Source: Zobellia amurskyensis (GTDB lineage Bacteria; Bacteroidota; Bacteroidia; Flavobacteriales; Flavobacteriaceae). Taken from it: 64,000 nucleotides of DNA. The position numbers and the translations under genes are program-made. Below the pieces are notes generated by a model. That model saw only the letters and a program-made list of their open reading frames with translations. It was not told the DNA's origin and did no database searches. Location of the stretch: the NCBI RefSeq assembly GCF_009725985.1, contig NZ_RCNR01000019.1, forward strand, positions 1 through 64,000. The letters are read 5' to 3'. The number at the start of each line of letters is the position of its first letter. Position 1 is the stretch's first letter. This document shows, piece after piece, positions 1 to 8,456 of the stretch.

Positions 1-18
1 AAGAAGATTCTGAAGATA

Positions 19-822
19 ATGTTGCGATTACCGAGGAAGAGTTTTTTTAATTATGTCTATAAGGGTGAAACTGTAAACATAGATAACTGGACTGGACAAA
101 AAGTAGAAAATACATTAAGCATCACCGCTTCGGGCTCAGATGGGAACAGTATTAATTTGCTATTCAATACATTTGGAGACCAAGGAAAAATATCTTCATA
201 TTCCACAACTGATTTTGATTTTCCTTCATCAGGAAATTTTGCTTACTTCACGTCTAATTTTTTCACGTTCGAGTTGGTTAATATTGATGAAGTTAATAAA
301 AAGGTTGAGGTTCAATTCTCAGGAAAATTATACGAGGATGAGTATGATATAGAATCTGCCTCTCATGAAGTGGAAGGGAGTTTTATAGCCAGTTACGTTG
401 AAACGGAACCTAGTATTGCAAATTTGGGAGCTTATGCCCAAATAGATGGAGAATCTTGGTATGAAACAGGTAGCTTTCAGACAGGAGGATTTGTTAGTGG
501 TTCTGACATAACACTTCACCAATTAAGTGATAATGAACACCTAATATCTATTACGATTAACCATGAGGAAACGGAAGAAGGTACTTTCATTTTTAATGCA
601 GACAGTAGTGTTAATTCAGTTGCCCTTTCGCGTTATGATGTAATTGCTCATGAATTTGTATCGTATGAAAGCTCTGGTACCTTGGTTATTACCGCAAAAG
701 AGGTAGGGCCGCAACTAACCCTGTTAAAAGGAAAATTTAGTCTAACAGGAATAGATAATACGGACAGCACAACCACAGAAGTTACTGATGGTACTTTTTC
801 TCTAGTTTATGCAAATTACTAA
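19..822 (+). CDS. C-terminal part of a two-domain beta-rich lipoprotein, apparent frameshift near its 5' end
   Basis: I do not recognise a function. The protein looks like two tandem copies, each about 115-130 residues, of a beta-strand-rich domain. Each copy opens with a G-x-x-x-W/V-type strand and ends in a strand pair such as GTFSL or GSFIA, resembling small DUF6252-like domains of Bacteroidetes lipoproteins (weak resemblance). The in-frame ATG at 19 gives MLRLPRKSF, which is not a plausible N-terminus. The frame beginning at base 3 reads EDSEDNVAITEEEFF and then stops at 48-50, just after a run of seven T (42-48). Removing one T joins the two frames into an acidic linker typical of lipoproteins followed by the domains. 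The real gene therefore probably starts upstream of the window, and the frame break is either a sequencing error or a mutation. It is convergent with the permease gene 17 bases downstream. Confidence 0.55.
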   Translation: MLRLPRKSFFNYVYKGETVNIDNWTGQKVENTLSITASGSDGNSINLLFNTFGDQGKISSYSTTDFDFPSSGNFAYFTSNFFTFELVNIDEVNKKVEVQFSGKLYEDEYDIESASHEVEGSFIASYVETEPSIANLGAYAQIDGESWYETGSFQTGGFVSGSDITLHQLSDNEHLISITINHEETEEGTFIFNADSSVNSVALSRYDVIAHEFVSYESSGTLVITAKEVGPQLTLLKGKFSLTGIDNTDSTTTEVTDGTFSLVYANY

Positions 823-839
823 AGACAAGATTTACATTT

Positions 840-2258
840 TTAATTAGCAGTTTTTTTCTGAAACGATTTGCTGAATACCAAAAATAAAGCGCCGCAGAGC
901 AACCATGCAGGTAGTGTTACAAAGGATAGGAATACATCAAATTGAATTGAAATAAAGTAAAACAATCCAAAACTGATGGCCCACGCTAAGAACACCGACT
1001 TGTTGAATTTGATATTCGCTACTTCAGCATAGTTTTTTACGATTCCCGCTTGTTTATGGAAAAAGTGCTCAAATACGATTACGGCACCAAAGGGAGCTAA
1101 GATAAATCCGTAAAGCGCAACAAAACCAAGTAATTTCATGGCAAAAGCGGGAAACAATCCGGCAATCGTGGCTACTGTTCCCGCTATAATGGTAACCCAA
1201 AACGTAGACAGCTTAGGCATAATGGCCTGAAAGGCTAATCCAGCTCTGTAAATAGTGGGGTTTGCCGTTGTCCATCCCGCTAAAACTACTGCAATAATCC
1301 CGAATATTCCAATAGCATTGTTTGCCAGAGGCCCTGGGGCTACCGGTGGTGCTTCTCCATTGGAAAGGAATGCTTGGGCTTCAGGAGACTTTAAATAGAC
1401 GGCATAGAGCAAGGCAGCGGCAATCCACGCCATATAATGACCCACGTACATTCCTGCAGCGGTTGTCCAACCTGCATTGGCTGTTTTAGCGAATCTGAAT
1501 ACCGATAAATCTGACATACCTACGTGCATGGCAGCATTGGCAAACCATGACCATATCACTACGTGCCAAAAAGTGTATTTTAATTGTCCGGGAAAGGGTT
1601 CCGAGCCTTCTCCCCATATATTCCAAAAATCAGCAAAACTCGTAACACCTAATTGATTTAGAGCAACAATTCCACAGGCCAAAAAAGCAAGGACAATTAC
1701 GGGCGACATATAATTAGCGGCTTTGGATACCGTATCATATCCTTTAGAGGCAATCAATGAAATTACCGCACCAATGAGTATTACAATAATTACCCATGTA
1801 GCACCATTAGGCGTGGTGTCGGTCAGTTTTGGCATTTCCATATCAAAGGGAATACCAACAGCGGTGGCTGATACCGTTATCATGGCACCGGCAAGAAAAC
1901 AGAATAAAATGCCGTTGGCCAGATTATAACCAATGACCAGTTTTTTACCACAGATTTTTTCAAATTGATAGTAAAGTGTCAACCTATTTTCTACGGCTAT
2001 TTTTGCGGTTAGAAACCTCCAACTTAATACTGCAAGAAGATTTCCTATCAATAAGCCCACAATCAAATCAAAAGCACTGACACCGGCAGTCAAAAATAAT
2101 GGGCCAATCATAAATTCGGTTCCTGCAGCATGCTCTCCGGCATACATTCCTAAAAAACTTTTCCAGCTTTTTAGTTTTGAAGCGGGTACAGGCTCTCTTT
2201 CGAATTCGCCACCAACCAATTCTTCAATTAGTTCTTCTTCGTGATGATTTTGGCTCAT
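840..2258 (-). CDS. NCS1-family (purine-cytosine permease-like) transporter in the rhamnose operon
   Basis: This is a 472-residue inner-membrane protein with about 12 hydrophobic segments and a soluble, acidic N-terminus. The first membrane segments (GMYAGEHAAGTEFMIGPLF, then the SAFDLIVGLLIGNLLAVLSW stretch) match the layout of nucleobase:cation symporter-1 (PF02133) proteins. It is the last gene of the minus-strand rhamnose operon, 15 bases after the lactate dehydrogenase gene. Known NCS1 substrates are nucleobases, hydantoins and vitamins. The context suggests a different cargo, most simply L-rhamnose, or lactate/lactaldehyde overflow, because no other inner-membrane sugar transporter is present in the window. 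That substrate assignment is inference; the family assignment is fairly secure. Confidence 0.8.
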   Translation of the reverse strand: MSQNHHEEELIEELVGGEFEREPVPASKLKSWKSFLGMYAGEHAAGTEFMIGPLFLTAGVSAFDLIVGLLIGNLLAVLSWRFLTAKIAVENRLTLYYQFEKICGKKLVIGYNLANGILFCFLAGAMITVSATAVGIPFDMEMPKLTDTTPNGATWVIIVILIGAVISLIASKGYDTVSKAANYMSPVIVLAFLACGIVALNQLGVTSFADFWNIWGEGSEPFPGQLKYTFWHVVIWSWFANAAMHVGMSDLSVFRFAKTANAGWTTAAGMYVGHYMAWIAAALLYAVYLKSPEAQAFLSNGEAPPVAPGPLANNAIGIFGIIAVVLAGWTTANPTIYRAGLAFQAIMPKLSTFWVTIIAGTVATIAGLFPAFAMKLLGFVALYGFILAPFGAVIVFEHFFHKQAGIVKNYAEVANIKFNKSVFLAWAISFGLFYFISIQFDVFLSFVTLPAWLLCGALFLVFSKSFQKKTAN

Positions 2259-2273
2259 AATGGTGGTGGTTAT

Positions 2274-3422
2274 TTATTTAATAAGATGTTTTGGCAAATC
2301 TTCTACACGTTCACAGCACAACTGGTCCATAACCTGTTTGAACTGTGTTTTTAACATGGATATCGTATGGTCTCCACCGTTGTTGCCTAATGCGCTACAA
2401 CCATAGAGAAAAGATCGCCCCATAAACGTGAATTTCGCTCCACTAGCCATAGTCCTGGCAATGTCCGGTCCTGAGCGTAGCCCACTATCCATCATAATTT
2501 CTATCTGGTCGCCATATTTTTGGGTAATCTCAGATAGGGAGTTTATTGTAGATTGAGCAGCATCTAGCTGTCTGCCTCCATGATTGGATACGATAATACC
2601 ATCAAATCCCATACGAATGGCATCTTGGGTATCTTGTTCAGAGGCAACTCCTTTAAGGACTAATTTTCCTTTCCATTTATCTCGAATAGGTTTTATTCGT
2701 TCTTCGTTTAATCTACCAGAAAAAGTTTTGTCCATAAACTGCCCTAATTGCCTTAAATTAAGTCCTTCTGGTGTATAGGGTTTTAATGTTTCAAAAGTGG
2801 GTTGGCCATATTTTAAAGTGTTCAGTGCCCAGGTGGGTTTGCCTAAAATTTGTAAAATATTGGTCAATGACATTTTAGGAGGTAAGGCCAATCCATTACG
2901 TATATCTCTAGGCCTGTAGCCAAAAGTAGGTACATCACAAAGCAATACTAATACTGGGCATCCAGCAGCTTCCGCTCTATTAATAATGTCATCTCTTAAA
3001 GCATCCTCAGCAGGATTGTACAACTGAAACCATGCATTGCCTTCGGTCAATTCACTTGCCCGCTCAATACTCATTGTAGTTACCGTACTGAGAATAAAAG
3101 GGATGTTATTTTTGAAAGCCGATTTAGCTAAAATCTCTGGAGAATTGGGCCACATTAGGCCTTGAAGACCAACGGGAGCAATCCCAAAAGGCGCATCAAA
3201 CTCCATACCCAATACTTTTGTCTTGGTTGAGCTAACCCCTTGGTTTCTTAGATATCTAGGTTGTAGTTGCACTTCACGAATTTCTGAAGTGTTTCTGGTA
3301 ATACTGACATCTTCATTACAGCCACCATCTAAATATTCAAAAGCGAATTTAGGTATACGCTTCATAGCCTTATTTCTCAAATCATCCATTGAAGGGTAAG
3401 CCGGGTTGAATTCCTTAGTCAT
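2274..3422 (-). CDS. lldD: FMN-dependent L-lactate dehydrogenase / alpha-hydroxy-acid oxidizing protein
   Basis: This 382-residue flavoprotein of the FMN-dependent alpha-hydroxyacid dehydrogenase family oxidises L-lactate to pyruvate. Visible marks are the N-terminal FEYLDGG segment, the PFGIAPVGLQGL segment of the FMN pocket, and SNHGGRQLD near residue 279, whose His281 is the expected catalytic base. GLRSGPDI near residue 320 and GRSFLYG near residue 340 bind the FMN phosphate. The length is normal for the family. It lies 9 bases after the kinase gene in the rhamnose operon. There it would oxidise the L-lactate made from L-lactaldehyde by the dehydrogenase half of RhaEW, so all six rhamnose carbons enter central metabolism. 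The exact physiological acceptor cannot be read from the sequence. Confidence 0.88.
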   Translation of the reverse strand: MTKEFNPAYPSMDDLRNKAMKRIPKFAFEYLDGGCNEDVSITRNTSEIREVQLQPRYLRNQGVSSTKTKVLGMEFDAPFGIAPVGLQGLMWPNSPEILAKSAFKNNIPFILSTVTTMSIERASELTEGNAWFQLYNPAEDALRDDIINRAEAAGCPVLVLLCDVPTFGYRPRDIRNGLALPPKMSLTNILQILGKPTWALNTLKYGQPTFETLKPYTPEGLNLRQLGQFMDKTFSGRLNEERIKPIRDKWKGKLVLKGVASEQDTQDAIRMGFDGIIVSNHGGRQLDAAQSTINSLSEITQKYGDQIEIMMDSGLRSGPDIARTMASGAKFTFMGRSFLYGCSALGNNGGDHTISMLKTQFKQVMDQLCCERVEDLPKHLIK

Positions 3423-3431
3423 ATCATTGGT

Positions 3432-4805
3432 TTATTTAAGGATAAATGGACGATGGTTTTTAACAGCGTAATTTTTGTCTAAAAATGTAGCTTCCAATAC
3501 TACATCAGAAATAACGATTGCCGCGCCCAAGGCAGACCCCAAAGAAGAATCTGTGGTACTAAGCTTCATATTCCCCATGTATTGTGAGAGCAATTGAATA
3601 TAAATTTCATTGTCACTGAAGCCGCCATCAACATAAAGTTGGTTTATTGCAGAATTTCCTATAGCCGCCCTAATACTTTTTTCTTGAAGCAAAACCAATT
3701 CTAACATTAACTGATGATAGGCATGCTCAAATTTGTCATAAGATATGGTGGTCTCATTGGGCATATCTTCGGAAGACATGGTAGACCATTTGAACATGTG
3801 AGTAAAATCTTTGTTGATCTCAAAAAAAGTATCCTGATTAAATTTCACTTTTTTATGAGCATCAGGAGAGACATTAAAATGGTCGGACAAAGCTTTAACT
3901 TGAAGCTTATATTCATTACCCAAAAACAAGCGGGAAACTTTTACCGGACTACCGTCAATTCTCATATTGAACAACGAGTCGTTCTCTATATCCTCCGCAG
4001 TAAGCATTCCTTCGTTGAAAGGGTTAATAGAAATACTCCATGTTCCTGTAGAAATAAGAAGAAATGGTTTGTTTACGCTTCTAATATAGGGTAACAGGGC
4101 AGAAGAGCTATCATGGATTCCAACCCCCATTTTAATTGTTTTCCCCTTGTAATTTATGAGTGCGGTTTTTCTAGAGGAATCAATAGGAGGTAATTTTTTA
4201 TCGATTCCTTCTTGATAGACCCATGAATGATAATCTTTTTTTTCAAAGTCCCATAGCATGGTGTGGCAACCAATGCTGGTATATTCGCTTACTGGAATAC
4301 CTGTAAACAAATAGCTCAGGTATTGCGGTAGATGAAGGGAGTATTTTATTTTTTTAAAAGTTTCTGGCTGAGTGTTCTTCAACCAATATAAGTGCATGCC
4401 GGTATTTAACATACCCAGTTTTGGAGAGCCTGTAACTCTTGATAATTCGTTCTCCGGCCCGTATGCCCCATAAAAGGAATTAAAAATATCATCCTTTAAA
4501 GGCTTCATGTAGTTGTAAAGGGGCGTGAGTGGTTTCCCATTTTCATCAATATGTACCCAGCTTGCTCCGTAACATGAGAAATTTAAAGCTTCAATTTCAT
4601 ATGTTTCGGAATCGAGCATTTTATCAAATACTTCTTTTACCCATTTTTCTAAAGCCGCAAGGTTTTCCGTAGGGTAACCGTCCTCATCTTCAATTTCATC
4701 AAAACGATTATATTCACGATGAACTTCTTGAAAATTCTCGTCAAAAAGAAAGAACTTTTTGTTGGTCCTTCCAATATCAAATACAGCCGTTACTTTAATT
4801 TTCAT
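3432..4805 (-). CDS. rhaB: Rhamnulokinase, FGGY carbohydrate kinase family
   Basis: The 457-residue cytoplasmic kinase has the actin-like ATPase fold. The N-terminal phosphate-binding strand is VFDIGRTNKKFFLFD (residues 8-22), the probable catalytic Asp lies in GIHDSSSALLPY (about residue 230), the second phosphate loop is LISTGTWSIS, and the C-terminal adenosine motif is YVDGGFSDN. It would phosphorylate L-rhamnulose to L-rhamnulose-1-phosphate, the substrate of the RhaEW aldolase. Placement between the isomerase and lactate dehydrogenase genes, with gaps of 9-10 bases, supports rhamnulose over other FGGY substrates. FGGY kinases cannot be told apart safely by motif alone, so the substrate rests mainly on context. 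Confidence 0.85.
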   Translation of the reverse strand: MKIKVTAVFDIGRTNKKFFLFDENFQEVHREYNRFDEIEDEDGYPTENLAALEKWVKEVFDKMLDSETYEIEALNFSCYGASWVHIDENGKPLTPLYNYMKPLKDDIFNSFYGAYGPENELSRVTGSPKLGMLNTGMHLYWLKNTQPETFKKIKYSLHLPQYLSYLFTGIPVSEYTSIGCHTMLWDFEKKDYHSWVYQEGIDKKLPPIDSSRKTALINYKGKTIKMGVGIHDSSSALLPYIRSVNKPFLLISTGTWSISINPFNEGMLTAEDIENDSLFNMRIDGSPVKVSRLFLGNEYKLQVKALSDHFNVSPDAHKKVKFNQDTFFEINKDFTHMFKWSTMSSEDMPNETTISYDKFEHAYHQLMLELVLLQEKSIRAAIGNSAINQLYVDGGFSDNEIYIQLLSQYMGNMKLSTTDSSLGSALGAAIVISDVVLEATFLDKNYAVKNHRPFILK

Positions 4806-4815
4806 GGTATTGTAA

Positions 4816-6096
4816 TTATAGTCCGGATGCTACGGAGTTAGCGCCTCTTTCTTTGATTAAACTCTCTCTTACTTTTAAAGACCGATAAGCATCTATTGGG
4901 CTTAAAGCTCCACCTCTATTTAATCTTGCTTTTTCCAATAGTGGTCTAACATCTGTCCGGTAGGCATCTTGAAGAATCTCTTGACATTTAACAACATCAT
5001 GATTCAGTTGCGCCTCGGTTAATAATTCTTGATCAACAAGCAGTGCTTTTGCGTGCGCTTCTTGTATGGCCTCTAAAGATTGAATTAAATCTTCTAATGG
5101 GTCTTTTATATTATGACTGGCATCTATCATCCAGGCTGGATATGGATTCTGGGGATTATTTTCCATTCCATAAACCAATGCATTGAAAATCAAAAATAGG
5201 GCATAAGGTTTAACACTACCAACGGTAAGGTCATCATCGCCATATTTACTATCATTAAAATGGAACCCGCCCAGTTTTCCCTTTAGCATTAATGTTGAAA
5301 CAATTTGTTCAATATTAGTATTGGGTAAATGATGTCCTAAATCTACTAAAGTATATGCTTTGTCACCACATGCATTGGCAAGCATGAATGAGGTTCCCCA
5401 ATCTTGGATTACCGTACTGTAGAAATTAGGCTCGTAAGGCTTATATTCAATGAACATTTTCCAGTCCTCAGGAAGAGTTTTGTAAATATCCTTAAGACTA
5501 TCTTCTGTATTTTGGAATGCAGATTGAAAATTGGTTTGTCCGGGAAAATTAGAACCGTCTGCCAACCAGACCGTTAAACTTTTGGAACCTAGTTTATCTC
5601 CAATTTTTATTACTTCTATATTGTGTGCTATAGCTTGTTCGCGAGAAGCTTTACTTGTGTTGCTCAAAGAACCAAACTTGTAACTTTCCTTAGCGTTCTT
5701 TTGATCTTGAAAAGTGTTTGAGTTTACTGCATCAAATAGGATATTATGAGAGTTTGCTAAATCTTTGATAGCATTGTAATCCGTTGGAACATCCCATGGA
5801 ATATGCAATGATATAGCGCCCGCAGTTTGTGTGAGTGAATGAATCAATCCAACGTCATCAATTTTCAGTTCCAGACTTGAAGGTTCTCCTTGAAATCCAA
5901 AACGCCCGAATCTTGTGCCACCAGCACCCAAGGCCCAACTAGGTATTGCTACTTGAAAGTCTTGAAGTTTTTTGATAATGGCGTTAACATCTTTACCTTT
6001 TTTGGTAAGGGTATATCCTAAAAAATCGAAACGCTCATTATGCTCGGTGATACCTTTTTTATTGGTGTCACCAAGTTGGTTTTTATCTATTCTCAT
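4816..6096 (-). CDS. rhaI: L-rhamnose isomerase, Pseudomonas-type (RhaI)
   Basis: A TIM-barrel sugar isomerase of about 426 residues converts L-rhamnose to L-rhamnulose. Expected metal ligands are visible in order: Glu in FIEYKPYEPNFYS, Asp in LVDLGHHLPN, His in GFHFNDSKYGDDD and Asp in WMIDASHN. This matches the Glu-Asp-His-Asp set of the Pseudomonas stutzeri-type enzyme rather than E. coli RhaA. An in-frame ATG at 6144 would add 16 residues, but that extension lies inside a hairpin at 6120-6150. The start at 6096 (MRIDKNQLG) is therefore preferred. It is 78 bases downstream of rhaEW and 10 bases before rhaB in the same operon. Confidence 0.88.
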   Translation of the reverse strand: MRIDKNQLGDTNKKGITEHNERFDFLGYTLTKKGKDVNAIIKKLQDFQVAIPSWALGAGGTRFGRFGFQGEPSSLELKIDDVGLIHSLTQTAGAISLHIPWDVPTDYNAIKDLANSHNILFDAVNSNTFQDQKNAKESYKFGSLSNTSKASREQAIAHNIEVIKIGDKLGSKSLTVWLADGSNFPGQTNFQSAFQNTEDSLKDIYKTLPEDWKMFIEYKPYEPNFYSTVIQDWGTSFMLANACGDKAYTLVDLGHHLPNTNIEQIVSTLMLKGKLGGFHFNDSKYGDDDLTVGSVKPYALFLIFNALVYGMENNPQNPYPAWMIDASHNIKDPLEDLIQSLEAIQEAHAKALLVDQELLTEAQLNHDVVKCQEILQDAYRTDVRPLLEKARLNRGGALSPIDAYRSLKVRESLIKERGANSVASGL

Positions 6097-6119
6097 AAAG
6101 TTCTTGATTTTGGAAAAAT

Positions 6120-6150
6120 ACTTCCATGAACCGATCCGGTCCATGGAAGT
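6120..6150 (-). terminator. Intergenic hairpin between rhaEW and rhaI (attenuator or mRNA-stabilising stem)
   Basis: The arms ACTTCCATG (6120-6128) and CATGGAAGT (6142-6150) pair perfectly. After one mismatch, ACCG (6130-6133) pairs with CGGT (6137-6140) around a three-base loop. Read on the minus strand the stem is followed by A and five T, so it could act as a partial terminator or as a processing and stability element that sets the ratio of RhaEW to the downstream enzymes. The structure is seen directly; the role is inferred. Confidence 0.6.
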
Positions 6151-6174
6151 AAAAACAAACTAACTCAAAACAAA

Positions 6175-8280
6175 CTATCTTACAAATGCGTTGGCCATAC
6201 CGCCATCTACATTAATAATATTTCCTGTAGTCTTATTCAATACACCAACACAGGCAAAGACCCCATCAGCAATATCTTTCGGATAAATAATTTCGTTCAA
6301 TAGGTTACGTTTGGCGTAATGGGCTGGAAGTTCTTCAACCGTAATTCCGTATGCTTTAGCACGTCCTTCGGCCCAATCACCTTCCCATATTTTACTGCCA
6401 ACAATAACCCCATCAGGATTAACCGTGTTCACTCTTATTTTATCGCCTCCTAGTTCTGCCGCCAATAAACGCGCCATATGCTGTTGGGCAGCTTTTGCCG
6501 TTCCGTAAGCCACATTATTAGGTCCTGAAACCAAGCCGTTTTTACTGGCTATACTAATAAAGTCACCACCCAAGCTTTGCTTGCGCATAATTTCTACGGC
6601 TTGTTTAGCTAATTCAAATTGGCCTTTTACAAGAACATTTTGAAGTATATCCCAGTCTTTCTCCGTAGTGTCTTCTAAAGGTTTTGAAATGGCAAGACCG
6701 GCACTATGTACAACGATGTCTACACCACCAAAATCTAAACATGCCTTTTTATAAGCATCCACTACCGATTCACTTTTTGTTACATCACAAACGGCATAGC
6801 TAGCAGTATCTCTAGCATATGTGGCAACGCCTTCTTTTAGCCTGTCTTCAGCAATGTCAGTCAATACCACATTAGCACCTTCTTCGGCTAACTTATCGGC
6901 AATTGCTTTGCCAATACCACCACCTGCACCTGTAACCAAAGCTACCTTACGGGATAAAGGTTTTTCTTTTGGCATTCGCTGTAATTTTGCTTCTTCTAGC
7001 AACCAATATTCAATATCAAAAGCTTCTTGTCTTGGTAGTGATGTGTATTCCGTAATAGCTTCTGCACCACGCATTACGTTAATGGCATTTACGTAGAATT
7101 CATTGGCAACACGTGTGGTCTGCTTATTTTTTGCAAAGCTGAACATACCTACGCCTGGGTAGATAATTATAACCGGACTGGCATCTCTAACGCCAGGGCT
7201 ATTAGCACGTTTATGGTTGTCATAATAGGATTGATATTCCTTTCTGTACTGTTCAAAATCAGGGCGTAATTTGGCAAGAACGGCTTCCGTATCAGAAAGG
7301 TCTTCTTTAGCATCTAATTTTAATACTAAAGGCTGAATTTTAGTTCTCAAAAAGTGATCAGGACAAGAGGTGCCCATAGGCGCCAAACGTTCCAAATCAT
7401 TACTGTTAATGTACTCAAGAACAACATCACTATCATTAAAATGACCTATCATTCTATTTTCAGAAGAACATAGTCCTCTTAACATAGGCATAAGTTGAGC
7501 TGCTTTTTCCAAACGCTCCTCTTTTGCAAGACTTTCTATTTTTTGGCCACCAAATACACTTCCGTTTTCCGCAATCTTTTTTTCTATGTACTCTGAAGCC
7601 ATTTCAATAACTTCAAGACTGTTCATGTAACATTCATGAGAAGTGTCTCCCCAAGTAAAAAGTCCGTGGCTACCTAAAACTATCCCACGAATTCCAGGGT
7701 TATCGTTCAGACATTTCTCCAGTTGAAGCCCCAAATCAAAACCTGGTCTTTGCCAAGGTACCCAGCCCATTGTATCTCCCCAAATCTCTTTGGTTACTTT
7801 TTCACTGTCCTTTGCCGCAGCAACTGCAATTAATGCATCTGGGTGTAGGTGATCTATGTGTTTGAACGGAAGCAAACCATGTAAAGGAGTATCAATAGAA
7901 GGTGCTTTACTGTCCAGGTCATAAATACAATGGTTAAAAAGACCCACCATGCGGTCTTCGTCTTCTAAACCGCCATAAACATTCTTTAAATTTCTTAATC
8001 GCTCGGTATAAAGACCCGCTATTCCAGCCTTGGTCAACGTACCAATATCTCCACCAGAACCTTTGATCCACATTACTTCCACATCCTCATTGGTCAATGG
8101 ATCTTTTTCAATGGTTTTGCAACTCGTATTTCCACCACCATAGTTCGTTATTCTTAAATCTGCTCCAAGAATATTTGAGCGATAAAGAAATAAAGCTACT
8201 TGGTCATCACCTAGATCTGCTGCTTTCTTTTCATCCCAAAGATGATTTACATACTTGAATTGTTGTGTTGTATTTTTCAT
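6175..8280 (-). CDS. rhaEW: Bifunctional rhamnulose-1-phosphate aldolase / L-lactaldehyde dehydrogenase (RhaEW)
   Basis: This protein of about 701 residues joins two enzymes. The N-terminal half (about residues 20-420) is a class II aldolase/adducin-type domain with MWIKGSGGDIG and the zinc-ligand region KHIDHLHPDALIA. It splits L-rhamnulose-1-phosphate to DHAP and L-lactaldehyde. The C-terminal 250 residues are a short-chain dehydrogenase with the Rossmann motif TGAGGGIGKAI, the NVLVKG/SIASKNG segments and the catalytic YGTAK. It oxidises lactaldehyde to L-lactate. This fusion is the known RhaEW (YuxG-like) arrangement. The ATG at 8307 adds nine poorly typical residues, so the start at 8280 (MKNTTQQFKY) is preferred. 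It is the first gene of the operon, 25 bases from the promoter box at 8305-8312. Confidence 0.9.
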   Translation of the reverse strand: MKNTTQQFKYVNHLWDEKKAADLGDDQVALFLYRSNILGADLRITNYGGGNTSCKTIEKDPLTNEDVEVMWIKGSGGDIGTLTKAGIAGLYTERLRNLKNVYGGLEDEDRMVGLFNHCIYDLDSKAPSIDTPLHGLLPFKHIDHLHPDALIAVAAAKDSEKVTKEIWGDTMGWVPWQRPGFDLGLQLEKCLNDNPGIRGIVLGSHGLFTWGDTSHECYMNSLEVIEMASEYIEKKIAENGSVFGGQKIESLAKEERLEKAAQLMPMLRGLCSSENRMIGHFNDSDVVLEYINSNDLERLAPMGTSCPDHFLRTKIQPLVLKLDAKEDLSDTEAVLAKLRPDFEQYRKEYQSYYDNHKRANSPGVRDASPVIIIYPGVGMFSFAKNKQTTRVANEFYVNAINVMRGAEAITEYTSLPRQEAFDIEYWLLEEAKLQRMPKEKPLSRKVALVTGAGGGIGKAIADKLAEEGANVVLTDIAEDRLKEGVATYARDTASYAVCDVTKSESVVDAYKKACLDFGGVDIVVHSAGLAISKPLEDTTEKDWDILQNVLVKGQFELAKQAVEIMRKQSLGGDFISIASKNGLVSGPNNVAYGTAKAAQQHMARLLAAELGGDKIRVNTVNPDGVIVGSKIWEGDWAEGRAKAYGITVEELPAHYAKRNLLNEIIYPKDIADGVFACVGVLNKTTGNIINVDGGMANAFVR

Positions 8281-8304
8281 TTGAAGGGTTATTACGTTTG
8301 AGAG

Positions 8305-8349
8305 CAAAAGTATATGATGAAATAAAGCTTTGTGTCCTGTACTGTACCG
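8305..8349 (-). promoter_or_regulatory. Promoter of the rha operon with upstream 16-bp regulatory element
   Basis: On the minus strand the element CGGTACAGTACAGGAC (8334-8349) is followed, exactly 22 bp on, by TACTTTTG (8312 down to 8305), a perfect Bacteroidetes -7 box of the form TAnnTTTG. The rhaEW start codon follows 25 bases later. The same arrangement recurs at seven other places in the window, always in this orientation and spacing. The element overlaps where a -33 box would be, which fits an activator touching RNA polymerase. Confidence 0.75.
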
Positions 8350-8456
8350 CTTAGTTGAAAAATAAATATGTGTATTTTGGGTAAATTACCAAATTACATC
8401 TTTACTATTGTGATATTATATGGCCATTAAAATTGAAAAAATAAAGACTTCAGCTG

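Noticed and set aside
3714-4094. A 126-codon plus-strand frame opposite the rhamnulokinase gene
   Set aside because: Shadow of the kinase gene; basic composition without domain features.
6097-6144. Longer N-terminus for RhaI starting at 6144
   Set aside because: The extra 16 residues coincide with a strong hairpin and do not resemble the family N-terminus; the ATG at 6096 fits better.
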